From assembly GCA_016763115.1 (NCBI GenBank), contig JAESUL010000217.1, positions 1 through 8,854 on the forward strand: DNA of 8,854 nucleotides, given 5' to 3'. Shown here piece after piece: positions 6,695 through 8,854 of the stretch. The stretch comes from Phycisphaerales bacterium (lineage in GTDB: Bacteria; Planctomycetota; Phycisphaerae; Phycisphaerales; UBA1924). Under the pieces are notes generated by a model. It worked only from the letters and a program-made list of their open reading frames with translations. It made no database searches and was not told where the DNA came from. The position numbers and the translations under genes were made by a program. Position 1 is the stretch's first letter; the number at the start of each line of letters is the position of its first letter.

Positions 6695-7835
6695 ACTTCT
6701 CGATATCGAGCATCTTGAACATGTCGGCCTGCTTGTCGGCAAGGTAGCTCGACCGCACCAAAGGCCCGCTCATCACGACCTTCCACCCCATCTGCATGCC
6801 CACCGTTTCGTACTCGGCGAACTCATCAGGATGCACCCAACGATCAATCGGCAGGTGGTTGCGCGTCGGCTGGAGGTACTGCCCGACGGTCATGATGTCG
6901 CACGGATCACCACGCGAAGAATCGTTGCGATCACGCGGGCCGTCGTGCAGACTCGTCTTGGTGATCATGTCGGAGAATAACTCGAACACCTCTTCTTTGC
7001 GTTCGCCGATCCCGACCATCACCGAGGTCTTGGCAACCCCGCCTTGGGCCTTGACCCTGCGGAGCAACTCGATGGTGCGTTCGTACTGGGCGCTTGGGCG
7101 CACCGCGGGGTGGCACCGTTTCACGGTCTCGATGTTGTGCGCAAGAATATTGGGTTTGGCGTCGATGACCATCTGCAGCGCGGCTTCGTCGCCACGAAAA
7201 TCACCGACCAGCACCTCGATGGACATCTCTGGGCACGCTTCGCGGACACGCATGATCGTCTCGGCCCAGATCCCCGCGCCGCCATCGCTGAGGTCGTCGC
7301 GGTCCACCGAGGTGATCACGATGTGCTTGAGCCCCAGCCCGCTGAGTGATTGGGCAACCCGGCGAGGCTCGTCCTTATCGACCGCGTCGGGTCGCCCGGT
7401 TTTGACATTGCAGAACCCACAGTTGCGGGTGCAGGTGTCGCCGAGGATCATGATGGTGGCGACGCCTCGCTCCCAGCACTCGCCCATATTTGGGCAACCG
7501 GCTTCTTCGCAGACCGTGTGGAGGTTGTTGGATTGGATATTGGCGCGTGTTTTGTCGAATGCTTTGCCGCCGGGCATCTTGGCCTTGAGCCAGGCAGGCT
7601 TGCGCTTGACCGAAAGATGGTGCACCGCATCATCCTGGTTGTTGAGGATCATATCGTTGAGCGAGAAACCTGGACGAAGGGTGCGGATGGGGTCGCCGCC
7701 GAGCGGGCGAGGGTGACGAGCGAGCGTCCGGGCCAATCCCTGCTCAGAGATTGGTGCCCGAGATTGCCCATTGGAACGGGAAGATCCGCCGTCGTGGCTG
7801 GAAGCAGAACTGGATGTTGTGTCCTCATTTTTCAT
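6693..7835 (-). CDS. lipA: Lipoyl synthase (radical SAM, sulfur insertion)
   Basis: A 380-residue lipoyl synthase, which inserts two sulfur atoms into protein-bound octanoyl groups to make the lipoyl cofactor of 2-oxoacid dehydrogenases and the glycine cleavage system. The auxiliary 4Fe-4S cluster motif CX4CX5C is at Cys109, Cys114 and Cys120 (CEEAGCPNMGEC). The radical-SAM CX3CX2C is at Cys135, Cys139 and Cys142 (CTRNCGFC). ITSVDRDDL (174-182) and GQYLQP (318-323) are typical, and RSSY (361-364) supplies the serine ligand of the auxiliary cluster. All key residues are present. Two oddities: an N-terminal low-complexity extension of some 60 residues, and about 16 extra residues (around 296-311) before DIMTVGQYLQP. 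A start at Met62 (base 7652) would give the usual length of about 319 residues but has no better ribosome site. No lipB is adjacent. Confidence 0.97.
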   Translation of the reverse strand: MKNEDTTSSSASSHDGGSSRSNGQSRAPISEQGLARTLARHPRPLGGDPIRTLRPGFSLNDMILNNQDDAVHHLSVKRKPAWLKAKMPGGKAFDKTRANIQSNNLHTVCEEAGCPNMGECWERGVATIMILGDTCTRNCGFCNVKTGRPDAVDKDEPRRVAQSLSGLGLKHIVITSVDRDDLSDGGAGIWAETIMRVREACPEMSIEVLVGDFRGDEAALQMVIDAKPNILAHNIETVKRCHPAVRPSAQYERTIELLRRVKAQGGVAKTSVMVGIGERKEEVFELFSDMITKTSLHDGPRDRNDSSRGDPCDIMTVGQYLQPTRNHLPIDRWVHPDEFAEYETVGMQMGWKVVMSGPLVRSSYLADKQADMFKMLDIEK

Positions 7836-8057
7836 TCAGAACAACTCTAGGTCGATGATCGCCCAAACTCCCACATCATGTTCATCGGACATCTCTTGGA
7901 AGCAATCGAACCCGGCCCTCTTTGGGCGCGTACTAAAGACCACCTCCCCTGCTTTCTCTTGGGGAGGCACAAAAGTGCAGATTCCCGGACCATCTGATGG
8001 AAAATCAGTGCTCAGAATCAACAAATGGGGCTCGCCCGGTCGATGGAAGAGGCACAA
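7836..8057 (-). CDS. Doubtful 73-codon frame directly upstream of lipA
   Basis: An open frame on the minus strand with a possible TTG start at 8057 ends in TGA at 7836-7838, the codon just before the lipA ATG and in the same frame. The predicted peptide has mixed composition (for example HRPGEPHLLILSTDF and a closing GVWAIIDLELF), and its second codon position is lowest in GC, as in real genes. Against it: no ATG, no Shine-Dalgarno sequence, codon use less GC-biased at third positions than expected, and no family I recognise. It could be a small coupled gene, a decayed gene remnant, or chance open frame in the lipA leader. Confidence 0.25.
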   Translation of the reverse strand: MCLFHRPGEPHLLILSTDFPSDGPGICTFVPPQEKAGEVVFSTRPKRAGFDCFQEMSDEHDVGVWAIIDLELF

Positions 8058-8137
8058 CGGGGCGCACTCGCACGGGCAGTGTGCGCTACACTAGAACGAT
8101 TGGGCACACCGCCCAAGCCGGGCCCATAAGGGGCGGA

Positions 8138-8155
8138 ACATCCATCTATGGATGT
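8138..8155. repeat. Perfect 8-bp inverted repeat upstream of the export lipoprotein gene
   Basis: ACATCCAT, two bases, then ATGGATGT. It lies 28 bases before the GTG start and 16 bases before the AGGAG ribosome site. It could be an operator for a dimeric regulator or a leader hairpin; there is no T-run, so it is not a terminator. Confidence 0.6.
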
Positions 8156-8171
8156 GATGAAAGAGAAGAGC

Positions 8172-8176
8172 AGGAG
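8172..8176 (+). promoter_or_regulatory. Ribosome binding site selecting the GTG start at 8184
   Basis: AGGAG is placed 7 bases before GTG 8184, the best-spaced start in this frame. In-frame ATG codons at 8148 and 8157 lie upstream of this site; they would give a longer, unusual leader before the lipoprotein signal. Confidence 0.7.
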
Positions 8177-8183
8177 TTACCCA

Positions 8184-8854
8184 GTGCGCCACAACGCGAT
8201 TGAACAAATCAGATCCATCTCCCTCGGCTCGCTCCCCGCCCTCGGCGCGTGCGCCTTGGCAGCAACCCTGCTCACCGGGTGCAACTACGATTCGTACATG
8301 GACCCCTCGATCGTTGGGCGGTGGGAGCACACCCCGACCCGCGTGCCCATCCTCGAAAACCTCGCTGCGATCGAGGATGTCAGCGAGCAATGGGTCGAGA
8401 AAACCAGCATTACTCCCCAAGATCTCATCCCCGAGACCTCTGTCTACCGCATCGGGCCCGGCGACTTTCTTGACCTGACCATCTGGGACCTGATCACCCG
8501 TGGGCAGGCACAGAACATCCCACGATCGGTTGACCAGAACGGGTACATCGAGATCCCACAACTCGGGCGTGTGTTCGTAACCGGACTGACCGAGACCCAG
8601 GTTGCCGGTGCGATCGCGGCCAAGATGGAAGACATCGTGAACGACCCGCTCGTGTCGGTTAATGTCCAACTTCGGCGTCAACAGAACTTCACCCTGATGG
8701 GGTCGGTCTCCGACTCCGGGCAGTACCCCATCCCCAGTGCGGATTTCAGACTTCTCGAAGCGCTCAACTCCGCCGGCGGGTTCTCCGAGTTTGCTGACGA
8801 GATCCTCGTTATCCGCCAGGTCCCCCTCTCGGACGCTGCTGACTTTGTCGCTCC
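8184..8854 (+). CDS. Wza/GumB-like polysaccharide export lipoprotein, N-terminal part (runs off window)
   Basis: The frame opens at GTG 8184 and is still open at the window end (223 complete codons). Residues 1-32 form a lipoprotein signal peptide: Arg2 and Arg10, a hydrophobic stretch with LGACALAATLL, and a lipobox Leu-Thr-Gly-Cys with the lipidated Cys33. A poly_export (PF02563-like) domain follows from about residue 87 (VYRIGPGDFLDLTIWD) to about 165, including NGYIEIPQLGRVFVTGLT and NDPLVSVNV. An SLBB-like domain begins near 169 (FTLMGSVSDSGQYPIP, then LLEALNSAGGF). This is the order in Wza, GumB and KpsD outer-membrane channels, which let capsular or exopolysaccharide out of the cell in partnership with a Wzz/GumC inner-membrane co-polymerase. 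Further polysaccharide genes probably follow downstream. The segment between Cys33 and the export domain (34-86) looks like a linker. The ATG codons at 8148 and 8157 are alternative starts. Confidence 0.93.
   Translation, partial: MRHNAIEQIRSISLGSLPALGACALAATLLTGCNYDSYMDPSIVGRWEHTPTRVPILENLAAIEDVSEQWVEKTSITPQDLIPETSVYRIGPGDFLDLTIWDLITRGQAQNIPRSVDQNGYIEIPQLGRVFVTGLTETQVAGAIAAKMEDIVNDPLVSVNVQLRRQQNFTLMGSVSDSGQYPIPSADFRLLEALNSAGGFSEFADEILVIRQVPLSDAADFVA

Larger units (their letters stand above)
7836..8183. other. Divergent intergenic region between lipA and the export lipoprotein gene
   Basis: These 348 bases hold no firmly supported gene. They contain the doubtful small frame on the minus strand and several inverted repeats: CCTCCCC/GGGGAGG (7943-7949 and 7961-7967), TGGGC/GCCCA (8101-8105 and 8111-8115), CCGCCC/GGGCGG (8109-8114 and 8131-8136), and an 8-bp repeat at 8138-8155. 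No good sigma-70 promoter was found for either gene. Confidence 0.5.

Noticed and set aside
6796..7716. Plus-strand frame of 306 codons opposite lipA
   Set aside because: It lies entirely opposite lipA, whose motifs are unmistakable. The peptide is Ser/Arg-rich and low in domain character.
7943..7967. CCTCCCC/GGGGAGG hairpin as a terminator upstream of lipA
   Set aside because: The stem is GC-rich but has an 11-base loop and no T-run on either strand, so termination is not supported.
8058..8183. Possible cyclic-di-GMP riboswitch before the export gene
   Set aside because: Exopolysaccharide genes often use such control, but the conserved GEMM core and GAAA tetraloop are not seen here; only simple inverted repeats are present.
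8091..8681. Minus-strand frame of 196 codons at the right end
   Set aside because: It is antisense to the export lipoprotein, which has a lipobox and poly_export motifs in the plus frame.

Overview
The window looks like chromosomal DNA from a planctomycete, most likely of the class Phycisphaerae. The main clue is a type IV pilin-like prepilin of the DUF1559 (SBP_bac_10 / H-X9-DG) type, a family expanded mainly in Planctomycetes. The moderately high GC content, frequent lack of a Shine-Dalgarno sequence, and RskA-like sigma/anti-sigma pair fit this. The assignment is inference. No tRNA, rRNA, CRISPR array, insertion sequence or phage gene was seen.

Layout. (1) 1-1221, minus strand: the N-terminal part of a secreted protein of unknown function, preceded by a DUF1559 prepilin with its own Rho-independent terminator. 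(2) 1222-1490: a divergent promoter region. (3) 1491-3004, plus strand: an ECF sigma factor and an RskA-like membrane anti-sigma factor overlapping by 4 bases, closed by a strong hairpin that also faces the next gene. (4) 3072-5477, minus strand: an 801-residue protein with a long coiled coil and two C-terminal membrane segments. The domain between these segments resembles the core of Wzz/GumC polysaccharide co-polymerases. (5) 5778-6671, plus strand: an aldose 1-epimerase family enzyme. (6) 6693-7835, minus strand: lipoyl synthase LipA, convergent with the epimerase and ending in a terminator that overlaps its stop codon. (7) 8184 to the window end, plus strand: the start of a Wza/GumB-like polysaccharide export lipoprotein that runs off the window.

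How the genes relate. The sigma and anti-sigma factors form an obvious regulatory module, though its target promoters cannot be identified here. The polysaccharide export lipoprotein probably opens an envelope polysaccharide cluster beyond the window. The coiled-coil protein, with its co-polymerase-like outer domain, may belong to the same envelope biology, but it is 2.7 kb away and in a separate transcription unit. LipA and the epimerase look like housekeeping metabolism. The most unusual item is the coiled-coil protein. The rest is mostly ordinary, with small oddities in the prepilin signature, the LipA loop insertion and the leader of the export gene.
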